A stretch of DNA of 52,439 nt from Actinomycetota bacterium (GCA_016201065.1 JACQDL010000048.1:1-52439); one strand, 5' to 3'; shown: positions 19,851 through 29,165, counted from the first letter of the stretch. Notes: generated from the sequence alone by a model not told the origin. Translations and numbers: made by a program.

Positions 19851-22823
19851 GTGTGTCCGGTCGCGGGTCCGCCACCTGCGCGGACCCGAGCACCGCGGCT
19901 CGTCGGGCGGGCCATCGAGATACAGATGCTTGACAATGCTCTGGCGCGGTCCCGGGCCGGGCTCGGATCGGCCGTCTTCATACTCGGTGAGGCCGGAATC
20001 GGTAAGTCGCGACTATCGATGGAGGCCACCGGCCGGGCAGTCGCGGAGCGGACCGTGGTGATGCGCGGGCGAGCCAGCACGCTCGGCCCGGGTGTGCCGT
20101 TCCGGCCGATCACCGAAGCCCTGTTGTCGCTGTTGCGCAGGGGAATCTCCCCCACGGACAAGGACCTTGGTCCCTACCTGCCGGCGCTGGGCAGGCTCGT
20201 CCCGGAGTGGGCGATCTCGGGCACCGCGAATGTGGGCGGCTCGCTCATCGTGCTGGCCGAGGCGATCCTGCGGCTCACCGCCGCGGTCGGCGATGAGACA
20301 GGGTGTCTGATCGTGCTGGAGGATCTGCACGACGCCGATCTCGAGACGCTTGCCGTCGTGGAGTACCTCTGCGACAACCTGGAGCACCAGCCGACCATGC
20401 TGCTCGCCACCATGCGCACCGAGCAGGGCGCGGCGCTCGACCTCGCCAGGTCAGCCGAGCTGCGGCACGCCGGCACATCCATCGAGCTCACCCGACTCGG
20501 CCGTGACGCGACCCACGAGCTCGTCGTTTCCTGTCTCGGAGCGGGGGGGTGCGAGGTGCCCGCCGCGGTGTCCGAGCGGCTGTGGCACGACAGCGCCGGG
20601 GTTCCGTTCGTGGTCGAGGAGCTGCTCTTCGGCATGGTCAGCGGCGGCAAGCTGGTCCAGCAGAGCGACGGCGGCTGGCGGCTGCTCGACACCGGCCGGC
20701 ACCACCTGCCCAGCACCCTCGTGCGCAGCATCGGCCAGCGCACCGAGCGGCTCGGTCCGCAGGGCAAGGCGCTGTTGTCGGTGGCCGCGGTACTCGGCAG
20801 GCAGTTCTCGCTGACCGTCGTGCAGACGGTCCTCGACGTCGACGACCACCTCCTGCTCAGCCACCTGCATGCGGCGGTGGAGGCACAGTTGATCGCACCC
20901 GACGAACGCGGGCCGGACTGGTACGCCTTCCAACATCCGCTCACCGTGGACGCGCTGCTCGGCCAGCTCACCCCGGCTGACCGCGCGGAGCTGGCCCGGC
21001 GGGCCGCCGACGCGGCCGAGGCGCAGCACCCCGACCTCGAGGACGACTGGTGCCAGCTGGTGGCGATGTTGCGGATGAACGCCAACGACCACGTCGCCGC
21101 CGCTCGCCTGCTCACCGAGGCTGGTCGGCGGGCGTTGGCGTCGGGTGCGGCGGGCTCGGCGGTGGCCCTCCTCGACCGGGCCGAGCGGCTGCTGGTCGGC
21201 GCCGATGACCCGGTGGTCAGGGCGCAGACACTGGAGACGCTGCTCTACGCGTTGGCCGAGTGCGGTGAGTTCGACCGTGCCTTCACCCTCGCGGACGCCA
21301 TCGATGACCGGACCGCTGGCATCGACACGGGACATCGGATCGCGCTGCACGTGCGGCTGGCGTGGACCGCCCACCTGGCGGGCCGCTGGTCGGACGGAGC
21401 CAACCAGCTGGCCGCGGCGCGGGCGCTGCTGACCAGGGATACGACCGCGCGGGACACCGCGGCGATCGACGCCGCAGCGATCGACGCCGCAGCGATCGAC
21501 GCCGTGGCGGCCTATCTGGCGCTCGACGGGGTAGGCCCCGACCGCCTGCACGAGGCTGAGACCCTGGCCCATGGCCTGGTCCACAGCCCTGACGCGCCAC
21601 CACTGGCGAAATGCCAGGGCTGGCACGTCCTCGGCGTGGTGGCCCGAGAGCGCGACCTGGCCGAGGCGCATGACTGCTTCGACCATGCCCGCCGGATCGC
21701 CGAGGAACACCAGCTGCCGATCTGGCGGCTCTACGCGACGCTCGGTCTGGCGGGCAACGCGTGGCTGCGCACCAGCGACCTCACGGCACTCGAGTCAGCG
21801 CGCGACACCGCGCTGAGGTCGGGCGCGATCACGCTGGCGCAGAACATCGAAGCCACCATCGCCATGCACCACGTGCTGGTGGGGGACTTCGACGCCGCGG
21901 CGGCGCGGATCGACGCCTGCCTGCGCACGGTGGAGCGGCTGCGGATCACCAGCGTGGCCCGCTACCTGCACATGACCCGGGCGGCGCTGGCCGCGCACCG
22001 GGGCAGGCGGGAGGAGATGGAACAGGCGCTGGTGCGGTTCCGCGAGCACGGCGGTGACCAGTCGCAGGAGCTGACCCTCGCCTACGGCCTTGCCACGGCC
22101 TTCTGCGCGTTACTCAGGGAAGACCGCGCGCTCGGCGCGGCCGAGCTGGACCGGGTGGTCGCCGCCGAGGCGGAGCGACCCACGACCTACCACCTCGCTG
22201 GTTCGCACGGGCTGTGCCTGCTGCTCGGCGTGCTCGACGGCAGCGTGGACTGGGCGCGGTTCCGGGAGACCACCGCGGAGGCACCGGCATCGATGCGCTG
22301 GAACCATCAGTTCGTCCTGCTCGCCGAGGCGGTGCTGCTGGGGCGGGACGGGCACCTGGCCGAGGCGACCGACGCGGCTGCGCGGGCACAGGGCCTGGCC
22401 GCGCCGTACGGCATGGCTCGGCATCTGGGGCTGCGGCTGGTGGCCAGGACGGCCCACGACGACGGCTGGGGTGACCCGGTGGCCTGGCTCCGGTCCGCGG
22501 AGGAGTACTTCCACCGGGCGGAGGTGCCTGCGGTGGCGAGTGCCTGCCGGACGCTGCTTCGGCAGTTCGGGGTCCCGCTGCGGCAGCGCAGAACCGGCAC
22601 CGACCGGGTGCCCGTGGATCTGCGGACCGCCGGTGTGACGATCCGCGAGTTCGAGGTGTTCGAGGTACTCGCGGACCGGTTGAGCAACAAGGCCGTGGCG
22701 GGGCGGATGCACATCTCGCCACGGACGGTGGAGAAGCACGTGGCCAACCTGATCGTCAAGACCCGCAGTGCCGATCGGGCCGCGCTGGTCGAGTACGCCT
22801 GGTCGACGATGGCCGCCCGGTGA
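19851..22823 (+). CDS. LAL-type LuxR transcriptional regulator (large ATPase), likely cluster activator
   Basis: The 990-residue protein has the LAL architecture: AAA/STAND ATPase with Walker A GEAGIGKSRL (~49) and Walker B region CLIVLEDLHDAD (~152), a long helical TPR-like middle (residues ~400-880), and a C-terminal LuxR helix-turn-helix (ITIREFEVFEVLA-like TIREFEVF, NKAVAGRMHISPRTVEKHV). Such proteins are often pathway-specific activators. The start chosen is GTG 19851, six bases after GAGGA; an upstream GTG frame has no homology-like sequence. A TTA codon at 22110-22112 (Leu in FCALLRED) makes it a possible target of bldA control. It is followed by a strong hairpin. A triplicated 15-bp repeat lies in the middle domain. 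Confidence 0.87.
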   Translation: MCPVAGPPPARTRAPRLVGRAIEIQMLDNALARSRAGLGSAVFILGEAGIGKSRLSMEATGRAVAERTVVMRGRASTLGPGVPFRPITEALLSLLRRGISPTDKDLGPYLPALGRLVPEWAISGTANVGGSLIVLAEAILRLTAAVGDETGCLIVLEDLHDADLETLAVVEYLCDNLEHQPTMLLATMRTEQGAALDLARSAELRHAGTSIELTRLGRDATHELVVSCLGAGGCEVPAAVSERLWHDSAGVPFVVEELLFGMVSGGKLVQQSDGGWRLLDTGRHHLPSTLVRSIGQRTERLGPQGKALLSVAAVLGRQFSLTVVQTVLDVDDHLLLSHLHAAVEAQLIAPDERGPDWYAFQHPLTVDALLGQLTPADRAELARRAADAAEAQHPDLEDDWCQLVAMLRMNANDHVAAARLLTEAGRRALASGAAGSAVALLDRAERLLVGADDPVVRAQTLETLLYALAECGEFDRAFTLADAIDDRTAGIDTGHRIALHVRLAWTAHLAGRWSDGANQLAAARALLTRDTTARDTAAIDAAAIDAAAIDAVAAYLALDGVGPDRLHEAETLAHGLVHSPDAPPLAKCQGWHVLGVVARERDLAEAHDCFDHARRIAEEHQLPIWRLYATLGLAGNAWLRTSDLTALESARDTALRSGAITLAQNIEATIAMHHVLVGDFDAAAARIDACLRTVERLRITSVARYLHMTRAALAAHRGRREEMEQALVRFREHGGDQSQELTLAYGLATAFCALLREDRALGAAELDRVVAAEAERPTTYHLAGSHGLCLLLGVLDGSVDWARFRETTAEAPASMRWNHQFVLLAEAVLLGRDGHLAEATDAAARAQGLAAPYGMARHLGLRLVARTAHDDGWGDPVAWLRSAEEYFHRAEVPAVASACRTLLRQFGVPLRQRRTGTDRVPVDLRTAGVTIREFEVFEVLADRLSNKAVAGRMHISPRTVEKHVANLIVKTRSADRAALVEYAWSTMAAR
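21462..21506 (+). repeat. Triplicated 15-bp in-frame repeat in the LAL gene
   Basis: Three head-to-tail copies of gcgatcgacgccgca (last copy ends ccgtg) encode A-I-D-A-A three times in the helical middle of the LAL regulator. Together with the repeats in nasA, nasB and the PrpF gene it is the fourth in-frame tandem expansion in this cluster. Confidence 0.95.
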
Positions 22824-22830
22824 GACGCCG

Positions 22831-22866
22831 GTGCTCCCGCCCGGAGTGGGTCCGTTGCGGGAGCAC
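22831..22866. terminator. Strong hairpin between LAL gene and precursor-peptide gene
   Basis: GTGCTCCCGC at 22831-22840 and GCGGGAGCAC at 22857-22866 form a perfect ten-pair stem with a 16-base loop. It sits eight bases after the LAL stop and fifteen bases after the minus-strand peptide gene, so it probably ends transcription from both sides. Confidence 0.75.
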
Positions 22867-22880
22867 TCGGCACGCGTCTG

Positions 22881-23087
22881 TCAGGCAGTCCTTCCCACGC
22901 TGACCGTGGTGAACGGGTCCGCGTACATCGCACCTGCGACACCGCCGGTGGGCAGGCCCGCCAGCACGCTTGCCCGAGCGCCCACGTGTGTGTGTGACGA
23001 CGTCACGATCTCCCCTGCCGGGTGCCCCACCGGGACGACACCGGAGTTGACAACGGGCGTCAGGCCACGCTGTCTCGACGAGTTCAT
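22881..23087 (-). CDS. Candidate RiPP precursor peptide for the adjacent LanM (no cysteine)
   Basis: A 68-codon gene lies 75 bases downstream of lanM on the same strand. Its ATG is preceded by AAGGAGG with nine-base spacing, one of the best ribosome sites in the window, which supports real translation. The peptide begins MNSSRQRGLTPVV and ends TTVSVGRTA. It has a Ser/Thr-rich segment EIVTSSHTHVGARAS and a GLPTGG stretch, but no Cys at all, so lanthionine rings cannot form within it. It could be a dehydrated-only or differently cross-linked substrate, or an unrelated small protein. The leader shows no E-L-x-x-V-type or double-glycine site that I recognise, although GLPTGG-VAGAM could mark a cleavage region. 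Confidence 0.5.
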   Translation of the reverse strand: MNSSRQRGLTPVVNSGVVPVGHPAGEIVTSSHTHVGARASVLAGLPTGGVAGAMYADPFTTVSVGRTA

Positions 23088-23162
23088 CAGGTCGTTCCTC
23101 CTTGTTCTGTCAGACCATGCCACCCACGCCATGCGCGGCGGCTCTGCCAATGCTTCCATGGG

Positions 23163-26009
23163 TTATCGCCGTGCGTTCATCGAACCGACCAGCAACACCG
23201 AAGGCACCCGCGCGCCGAACCCGAGCCGCAGCAAGCCGTAGCCGATGCCGGCCACGCCGTTGAGCAACCCGGCGGTGGGCACCGCGCGCGGGGTGCCGCA
23301 TACCGGTCCGTACTGCTCGACGGCGCCGAGCAGCAACCCGCGGTCACGTTCGAGGCAGGCGGCCGCGCGTTCGTGTCCGGTCGCGGCCAGCTCGGCGAGG
23401 GCCTCCACCACACCGAACTCCCCGTGACACAGCGAGAAGTCCCAGCCGTACGCGCGGCCAGCGAGCTGGTCGACCGGGCCGTCCACCTCGTCATCGGACA
23501 GCCCGGGCGCGCGAGCGAGCGCGATCACCCGGCCCGCTGTCCCCGAGCACCAGCCGCTGCCCGCCGCGCCGAGCTTCTCCTTCCCGGCCAGCATCGACGT
23601 GGCCGCGTCGACGTGGCGGCGGTCGGCGAAGAACTCCCCAGCGCGCAGCAGCGCCCACGCGATCCCGGTGTCCCCGTGCAGGAATCCGCTCGCTGCGGGT
23701 TTCTCGCCCGCGGTCGCGGCAAGGGTGTCGGCGAAGGACCGGGCGAGCGTGGCGGCCCTGGCCGACCCGGTCTCGGCGTGCACCGCCAGCATCGAGACGA
23801 GTCCGCCCGCCAACCCGTCGGCCAGGGCGTGCTGGCCCGGGTCCGCCGCGCCGCCGGTGACGTCGAGCGCCGTGGCGAGCCAGTCGCCGAGATCGGCGTC
23901 GCCGAGCAGCACCGACAGCCGAGCCAGCGCGAAGCAGATGCCGCCCAGCCCCTCGAAGCCGCCGCAGCCGACCGCCGCGGCCCGCTCGGGACTCTCGACC
24001 AGCGACGCGAGCAGGCTCGGCACCGGCCGCAGTGCCTTTCGGGCAAGCTCGGTATAGCGGGCGGTCCCGGTCAGCTCACCGAGCTGGCCGAGGAAGAGCG
24101 CGACGCCGCAGTAGCCGCTTGCCAACCCTGCCCCCATCGGCAGCAGCGCCCAGTGCCGGTCGTCGATGACCTCAAGGCCGATCCAGTTGGCGCGGTGGTC
24201 GTCGTGCAGCGCCCGCGCGACCAGCTCGTCGCCGATCCGGCAGGCGGCGAGGAGGAACCGCTGCGGGTCGGGCACCCCGGCAACGGGCGGTTCGGGCAGC
24301 GGGCGGCACACTCGGTGCGCGACCCGGGCGGTCCGGCAGACGAGTGTCGCGGAGATCAGCCACTCCTGGTCGAGTCGGTCCGCCTCGCCCATCCGGCCGA
24401 TCTTGGCCACGACGGCGGGCATGCTGGCGCGCGGCAACGCCTCGGGCAGTCGCGCACCGCTGGCGGTCCACACGTCGCGGGAGTCGGGTCGGCAGGTGAA
24501 CGCCGGCACGTCGCCCTGCCGCAGGTCGGCGTGCTCATGTGGGGCCAGCGCGGTGAGGCCGGCGTCGAGCGGCTCGGACCACACCAGCTCCAGCAGCCGG
24601 TCGCGGGCGGCCTCGGCGCGCAGGATCTCGGGGTGGGTCGACTCGTCGAGGAGCTGGGCGTAACGCTGGCTGTTGCGCACGATCAGGCGGACCTCGTCGG
24701 CGGCGAACCGACTCAGTACGCCGCCGGGGGGCAGCAACTCCGCGCGGTGCGTCGCGATCGCGTCGTAGGCCGTACGGAACCCCACGACCAGGGCGGTGAG
24801 GTGCTCGTCCGGGTCCGCTTCGGTGTCGCCGACCCTGGGCCGGTTCGCCGCGCCCGGGAACCTCGCGTTGCTGCGGACCAGCCGCATCCGGTCGGTGCCC
24901 GCGCCCTCCCAGCTGGCGCCGTCCAGCGGCAGCGGCGCGCCCTTGTCCCCGCCCAGGCCGGAGATGTCGAAGGCACCGTGCTCGCCGAGCAGCATCCGCG
25001 GCAGCAGTGCGGTGCGGTGTACCGAGTGCGACAGTGCCTGGCCGGCCGGGTCGCTGCCGGTGCTGACCCGGGCCCCGAGAGCCGGGTGGAACAGGGTTTC
25101 CAGGTCCACCACGACGGGCTGGTCCCCCGCGGCGATGAGGTTCTCGAAGTGGATGTCGGTTGCGTCGAGGGCGTAGAGCGCGGCGAGCAGAGCACCCAGC
25201 CGCCGGTAGAACCGGTCGATACCGGCACGGTCCGCGCACCCCGCCTGCTCGACCAGCTCCATCCAGCCGTAGCCGCTGCGTGGCAGGCAGGCGGCGCCGC
25301 GGAGGCCGAGCTCGGGGACCTTGCCGTTGAGCCAGTCGACGAGCTCACCGAAGTGCCCGTGCAGGTCGAGCGACCTGGGCTTGTAGACCACCGACCGGCC
25401 GTCGGCGAAGCACAGCACGGAGACCGTACGCCCCTTGCCGTGCGGGTCGCCCTTGCCGGACTCCACCCGCATCAGCGGGCCAGGGTCAACCCCCGCCAGC
25501 AGGTGGGCGACGAGGTCGTCGCGGTCAGCGGCGAAGCGCCTGAGCAACTCGACCCGGGCCTCGACGGCGTGCTCGCACGCCTGATCGATCAGCCTGGCCA
25601 ACACCGGATAGCGCTGGAACAACCCGCTGATCCCGTCCCGGGACGCCGTCCGGCGCAGGAAGTCGATGAACCGTTCCCGCTCGGTGTGCCCCCGAAGTTC
25701 GCCGCGTTCCCTGCTGAGGTTCAGCTCAAGGACGAGGGTGCGCGCGGCGAGCCGGGCAAGGTGCCCGCCCAGCTCGGCAACGAGATGGGCGGACATCGCG
25801 GCGCCGTCGACCGCCGGTGGCCACCGCTCCACCCTGGCGGCCACCCGGTCGGCTGCCTGGGTGGCGAACGGACGGAGCGGCACGATGAAGGCGTCCACGC
25901 CGTCGGATCGGGCGGCGCCTGCCAACGCCCCTTCCACGGCGGCCAGCTGGTCGGTCCACCGCGCCCCGACCAGGGCACTGCCCCAGCCGGGGAGGGACGG
26001 CTCGCTCAC
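23163..26009 (-). CDS. lanM: Class II lanthipeptide synthetase LanM
   Basis: The 948-residue protein has both LanM halves. The N-terminal dehydratase (kinase-like fold) shows VVYKPRSLDLHGHF, YGWMELVE, D-I-H-F-E-N-L (catalytic DxHxEN type) and VVDLETLFHP, so Ser/Thr phosphorylation and elimination should work. The C-terminal LanC-like cyclase has FLHGDTGIA and the zinc ligands Cys821 (GWCSGTAG) and Cys861-His862 (LCHGEFG), so thioether cyclisation chemistry also looks intact. The start is GTG 26009. It follows tetR by 62 bases and precedes the small peptide gene. No transporter or protease of the usual lan type is nearby; the next exporter-like gene is the MFS gene near 34 kb. Confidence 0.92.
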   Translation of the reverse strand: MSEPSLPGWGSALVGARWTDQLAAVEGALAGAARSDGVDAFIVPLRPFATQAADRVAARVERWPPAVDGAAMSAHLVAELGGHLARLAARTLVLELNLSRERGELRGHTERERFIDFLRRTASRDGISGLFQRYPVLARLIDQACEHAVEARVELLRRFAADRDDLVAHLLAGVDPGPLMRVESGKGDPHGKGRTVSVLCFADGRSVVYKPRSLDLHGHFGELVDWLNGKVPELGLRGAACLPRSGYGWMELVEQAGCADRAGIDRFYRRLGALLAALYALDATDIHFENLIAAGDQPVVVDLETLFHPALGARVSTGSDPAGQALSHSVHRTALLPRMLLGEHGAFDISGLGGDKGAPLPLDGASWEGAGTDRMRLVRSNARFPGAANRPRVGDTEADPDEHLTALVVGFRTAYDAIATHRAELLPPGGVLSRFAADEVRLIVRNSQRYAQLLDESTHPEILRAEAARDRLLELVWSEPLDAGLTALAPHEHADLRQGDVPAFTCRPDSRDVWTASGARLPEALPRASMPAVVAKIGRMGEADRLDQEWLISATLVCRTARVAHRVCRPLPEPPVAGVPDPQRFLLAACRIGDELVARALHDDHRANWIGLEVIDDRHWALLPMGAGLASGYCGVALFLGQLGELTGTARYTELARKALRPVPSLLASLVESPERAAAVGCGGFEGLGGICFALARLSVLLGDADLGDWLATALDVTGGAADPGQHALADGLAGGLVSMLAVHAETGSARAATLARSFADTLAATAGEKPAASGFLHGDTGIAWALLRAGEFFADRRHVDAATSMLAGKEKLGAAGSGWCSGTAGRVIALARAPGLSDDEVDGPVDQLAGRAYGWDFSLCHGEFGVVEALAELAATGHERAAACLERDRGLLLGAVEQYGPVCGTPRAVPTAGLLNGVAGIGYGLLRLGFGARVPSVLLVGSMNARR

Positions 26010-26071
26010 AGCGGATGACCCTGCCAGGCCCGTGCCGCGGACGCATGGGTAGCGAATGCCCAGATTCCGTG

Positions 26072-26659
26072 TCAGCGGGTCAGGAGGGGAAGGACGACCT
26101 CGTCCACGATCTCGACGACCACCTGGTCGGGTATCGGGACGCCACCGAAGAAGAAGTGCTGGCGCAGCATCGCCTGCCCGACCTCCAGGCGGCGGGGGGT
26201 GATCGCGGTGCTGTCGATCTCGCCGCGTTCGACGGCGCGGCGGGCGATCTCCTGCATCGCCATCCGGCCGGCCCCCTGGGCATGCTGGCGTAGCTGGGCG
26301 GTGTGGGTCTGGTCGCGCAGCGCGTCGCCGAGCAGGCCGCGTATCGCCTCGCCGGCCGGCCCGGCCAGCAGTTCGGCGTTGCGGCGCAGCAGGGCGAGCA
26401 GATCGCCGCGCAAGGTGCCGGTGTCGGGTGGCGACGCGGGGTCGGGCAGCACGTGGTACACCGCATCCAGGGCGAGCTCCATCCGGCTCGGCCAGCGCCG
26501 GTACAGGGACGCCTTGCTGGCCTTGGCCCGTTCCGCGACCCGTTCCATGGTCAGCCTGGCGTAGCCGACCTCGGCGAGCTCGTCGAGGGTCGCCTGATAA
26601 ATGGCTGCGTTGAGCGCGTCGCCGCGCCGGCGGGGCAGCTTGCGGTGGTCGGTGACCAT
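26072..26659 (-). CDS. TetR-family transcriptional regulator
   Basis: The 195-residue protein has an N-terminal TetR helix-turn-helix (AIYQATLDELAEVGYARLTM, VAERAKASKASLYRRWPSR; residues ~19-58) and a C-terminal ligand domain of TetR_C type with LLRRNAELLAGPAGEAIRGL. It is encoded nine bases after the dikinase gene on the same strand, so the two are one transcript, with lanM following 62 bases later. The likely operator is the 23-base inverted repeat ahead of the dikinase gene, which would give autoregulation of the whole unit. The effector is unknown. Confidence 0.88.
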   Translation of the reverse strand: MVTDHRKLPRRRGDALNAAIYQATLDELAEVGYARLTMERVAERAKASKASLYRRWPSRMELALDAVYHVLPDPASPPDTGTLRGDLLALLRRNAELLAGPAGEAIRGLLGDALRDQTHTAQLRQHAQGAGRMAMQEIARRAVERGEIDSTAITPRRLEVGQAMLRQHFFFGGVPIPDQVVVEIVDEVVLPLLTR

Positions 26660-26668
26660 GATGGGATC

Positions 26669-29107
26669 CTATGAACTGCCGGGTGTTACCCGACCGGTGT
26701 TGCCGTCGACGGTCACGATCTGGCCGTCGGTGAGCACGCCGGTGCCGTCACCGGTACCCATGATCGCGGGGATGCCGTACTCGCGGGCGACGATCGCGGC
26801 ATGGGAGGCCGATCCTCCGGAGTCGACCACGACGGCGGCGGCCCGCTGGAACAGTGGGGTCCAGGAGGGGTTGGTGTACGGGCAGACGAGCACGTCGCCA
26901 CTGGTCAGCTTCGCGAACTCGGCGGGTTCACGGACGATCGTGACCGGGCCGGTGATGGTACCGGCGCTGGCGGGCGTACCCGCGACCAACGCGTCGCCGC
27001 GGTCCCGCGGCGGGAAGATCAGACTGGGATCGATGAGCCGGACCCCGGCGAGCTCGGCGCGTTTGGCCGCCCTGGCGTGTGCGGAGGCACGCAGCCGTTC
27101 CCGGTCGGCCGCCGCGAGCCCAACCGGGTCACGGATGCCCTCAAGCTCCTCCAACCGTAGGTGGAACACCTCCTGCGGCTCCTCCAGCACCCCCACGGCA
27201 CACAACCGACCGCCGATCTCCAGCAGGGATCGGCGAAGGATGGGCAGCGGCTTGGTGAAGTAGAAGTGGCTGTCCTCACGGAAAGCGAGACCGGCACGTG
27301 CCCCGTCGACCCAGCCAGCGAAGCGAGCCCGGTTCTTGCGGCCGCGCAGCAGCGGGTGGTCCACCAGCTCCGCCATGACCTGCCCAGCCGGTTCGGCGGC
27401 GGGCAGCGGTTCGGTACCGAGCACCTTGATCAACCCAAGGACGGTGTCGGGAGACTCCCCCTGGGTGGGCGGGGTGACCAGGAGCGGCGTTGCGGTCTCG
27501 CGGTGGCCGTACTCAGCGAGGAACGCGGTGAAGTTGGCATCGAAGTCGGCGAACTTCCTCAGCCGTCCCGCGTCGAGTGCATCGACGGCGTCCTTGAGCT
27601 GGGGGTTGAGCTGTACCTGGTGGGCCAGCGCCTGCAAGGCGCGGTTGGCGTCCGCGGTGCGGGTCGGAGTGCCGCGGATCAGCTCGCCCAGCAGCGCGGT
27701 ACGGCGCAGCAGCGTGAGCGCCAGCAGCAGCCGCAGGAAGGCCAAGCCGGTGCGCGGCAGGTAGTCGATGCGCAGGTCGATGACCGGCCGGACCAGGTCC
27801 AGGGCGCGTCTGGGGACCCGGATCAGCTGCGGCCACGGCAAGGTCGCCAGGTCCTCGTCGGCGAGGTCGCGCACCTGGCGAAGGAACTCGGTGAACCGTG
27901 GATCCTCCGTCCACCGGCCCGGATCGTGCCGCCTGGCGAGGGAGGCGATCCGGAACGGCGCCCACAGCGATCCGAAGGTGGGACGGGGGGCGGGTGGGAT
28001 CATCCGGTGGACGACACCATCCTCCTCCGGCAGCAGGCCCTCGAAGGCGATGCGGATCCCGAAGTGCGCCGCCGCCGTGGCCATCAGACCTGCCGGGCCG
28101 TGCGGCAGCCAGGTCGTCGTGTCGATCGGGTACGGGCGGTAGGGCAGGTACTCGAGAAGGATCGCGCCCACCCGCCGCTGGGCGCGGCTCAGGCGGACCG
28201 GCGGCGGCGGCAGCGCCGTCATCGGGCGGGCCTGCAGAAGCCAGACGCGGCCGTCCGCCGAGGCCCACTCGATGTCCTGTGGTCGCCCGAAGTGGCGGGC
28301 GACCGCGGTGCCCAGGCGGGCAAGGTCCCGCAACAGCTCCGCGGGCAGCCGCTCCACCTTGGTCGGGTCGCCGGCCTCCCGGGTGACGCCACCACCCGCC
28401 GCGCCTCTGATCACCACCTCACGTCGACCGGGCGTCCAGACCCGCACCGTGCCACCCGGGTCCAGCAGGTAGCGGTCCGGGGTCACCAGGCCGGAGACGA
28501 CCGCCTCACCGAGCCCGCTGCTCGCATCGATCACGATCTGCCCGCGGTCACCGGTGACCGGGTTTGCGGTGAACATCACTCCCGCCGTCTCGGCTTCGAT
28601 CATGCCCTGCACGACGACCGCGAGACGGATCTCGGCGGGGTCGATCCCGCGCCGGCGCCGGTAGGCGATCGCCCGGTCCGTCCACAGCGAGCCCCAGCAC
28701 CGCCGTACCGCGTCGATCACGGCCGCGTCCCCGACGACGTGGAGATAGGTGTCCTGCTGACCTGCGAACGCCGCTCCCGGCAGGTCCTCGGCGGTGGCAC
28801 TGGAGCGCACCGCGACCGGGCCGCCACCCAACCTGGCGTAGCCATCGGCGATCGCCTCAGCGAGGTCCTCGGGGATCGTGACCGCTTCGAACTCCGCGCG
28901 GATCGCCGCACCGTCGTCTGCCGCCAGCCGCTCGGCAGCGCGCAGGTCCACGGACCTGGCGATCACCGCGTAGGCGTCGGTCGTGACGACGAAGCCGTCG
29001 GGGACCATGAAGCCGGCCCGGACGAGCTCGCCCAGGTTCGCGCCCTTGCCGCCGGCGAGAGCGAGATCCGCCCTGCCGAACGCTCGCAGTGGTGCCACGA
29101 CACTCAC
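26669..29107 (-). CDS. PEP-synthase-family dikinase, rifampicin-phosphotransferase-like
   Basis: The 812-residue protein starts with an ATP-binding PEP-synthase-type domain (GGKGANLGEL ~18; GPVAVRSSATAEDLPGAAFAGQ ~98; AGVMFTANPVTGD). A long middle domain of no obvious catalytic motif follows, and the protein ends with the swivelling phosphohistidine domain (VDSGGSASHAAIVAREYGIP, His in S-A-S-H-A-A). A PEP/pyruvate TIM barrel is absent after the swivel. This order, ATP domain - middle - His domain at the end, is that of rifampicin phosphotransferases and not of PEP synthase. Such enzymes transfer the beta-phosphate of ATP via His to a substrate bound by the middle domain. Start GTG 29107 with AGGAG upstream. 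It leads a run with tetR, lanM and the peptide gene. Antibiotic inactivation or a tailoring role are both possible. Confidence 0.82.
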   Translation of the reverse strand: MSVVAPLRAFGRADLALAGGKGANLGELVRAGFMVPDGFVVTTDAYAVIARSVDLRAAERLAADDGAAIRAEFEAVTIPEDLAEAIADGYARLGGGPVAVRSSATAEDLPGAAFAGQQDTYLHVVGDAAVIDAVRRCWGSLWTDRAIAYRRRRGIDPAEIRLAVVVQGMIEAETAGVMFTANPVTGDRGQIVIDASSGLGEAVVSGLVTPDRYLLDPGGTVRVWTPGRREVVIRGAAGGGVTREAGDPTKVERLPAELLRDLARLGTAVARHFGRPQDIEWASADGRVWLLQARPMTALPPPPVRLSRAQRRVGAILLEYLPYRPYPIDTTTWLPHGPAGLMATAAAHFGIRIAFEGLLPEEDGVVHRMIPPAPRPTFGSLWAPFRIASLARRHDPGRWTEDPRFTEFLRQVRDLADEDLATLPWPQLIRVPRRALDLVRPVIDLRIDYLPRTGLAFLRLLLALTLLRRTALLGELIRGTPTRTADANRALQALAHQVQLNPQLKDAVDALDAGRLRKFADFDANFTAFLAEYGHRETATPLLVTPPTQGESPDTVLGLIKVLGTEPLPAAEPAGQVMAELVDHPLLRGRKNRARFAGWVDGARAGLAFREDSHFYFTKPLPILRRSLLEIGGRLCAVGVLEEPQEVFHLRLEELEGIRDPVGLAAADRERLRASAHARAAKRAELAGVRLIDPSLIFPPRDRGDALVAGTPASAGTITGPVTIVREPAEFAKLTSGDVLVCPYTNPSWTPLFQRAAAVVVDSGGSASHAAIVAREYGIPAIMGTGDGTGVLTDGQIVTVDGNTGRVTPGSS

Positions 29108-29165
29108 GAATGCTCCTTGACGTGCGCGTTGGTCCGGAGGGCCGCGCGGGAGGCACACCAGCTCT

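Noticed and set aside
22768-23241. Plus-strand open frame with several Cys and Thr over the precursor region, which could be taken for the LanM substrate
   Set aside because: It lies antisense to the strongly supported minus-strand peptide gene, starts inside the LAL gene, and has no ribosome site near the Cys-rich part.
23022-26018. 998-codon plus-strand open frame opposite lanM
   Set aside because: It is a high-GC antisense shadow. Its translation is low-complexity, whereas the minus strand carries all LanM motifs.
26669-29107. Phosphoenolpyruvate synthase PpsA
   Set aside because: The protein ends with the phosphohistidine domain and has no PEP-binding barrel after it.
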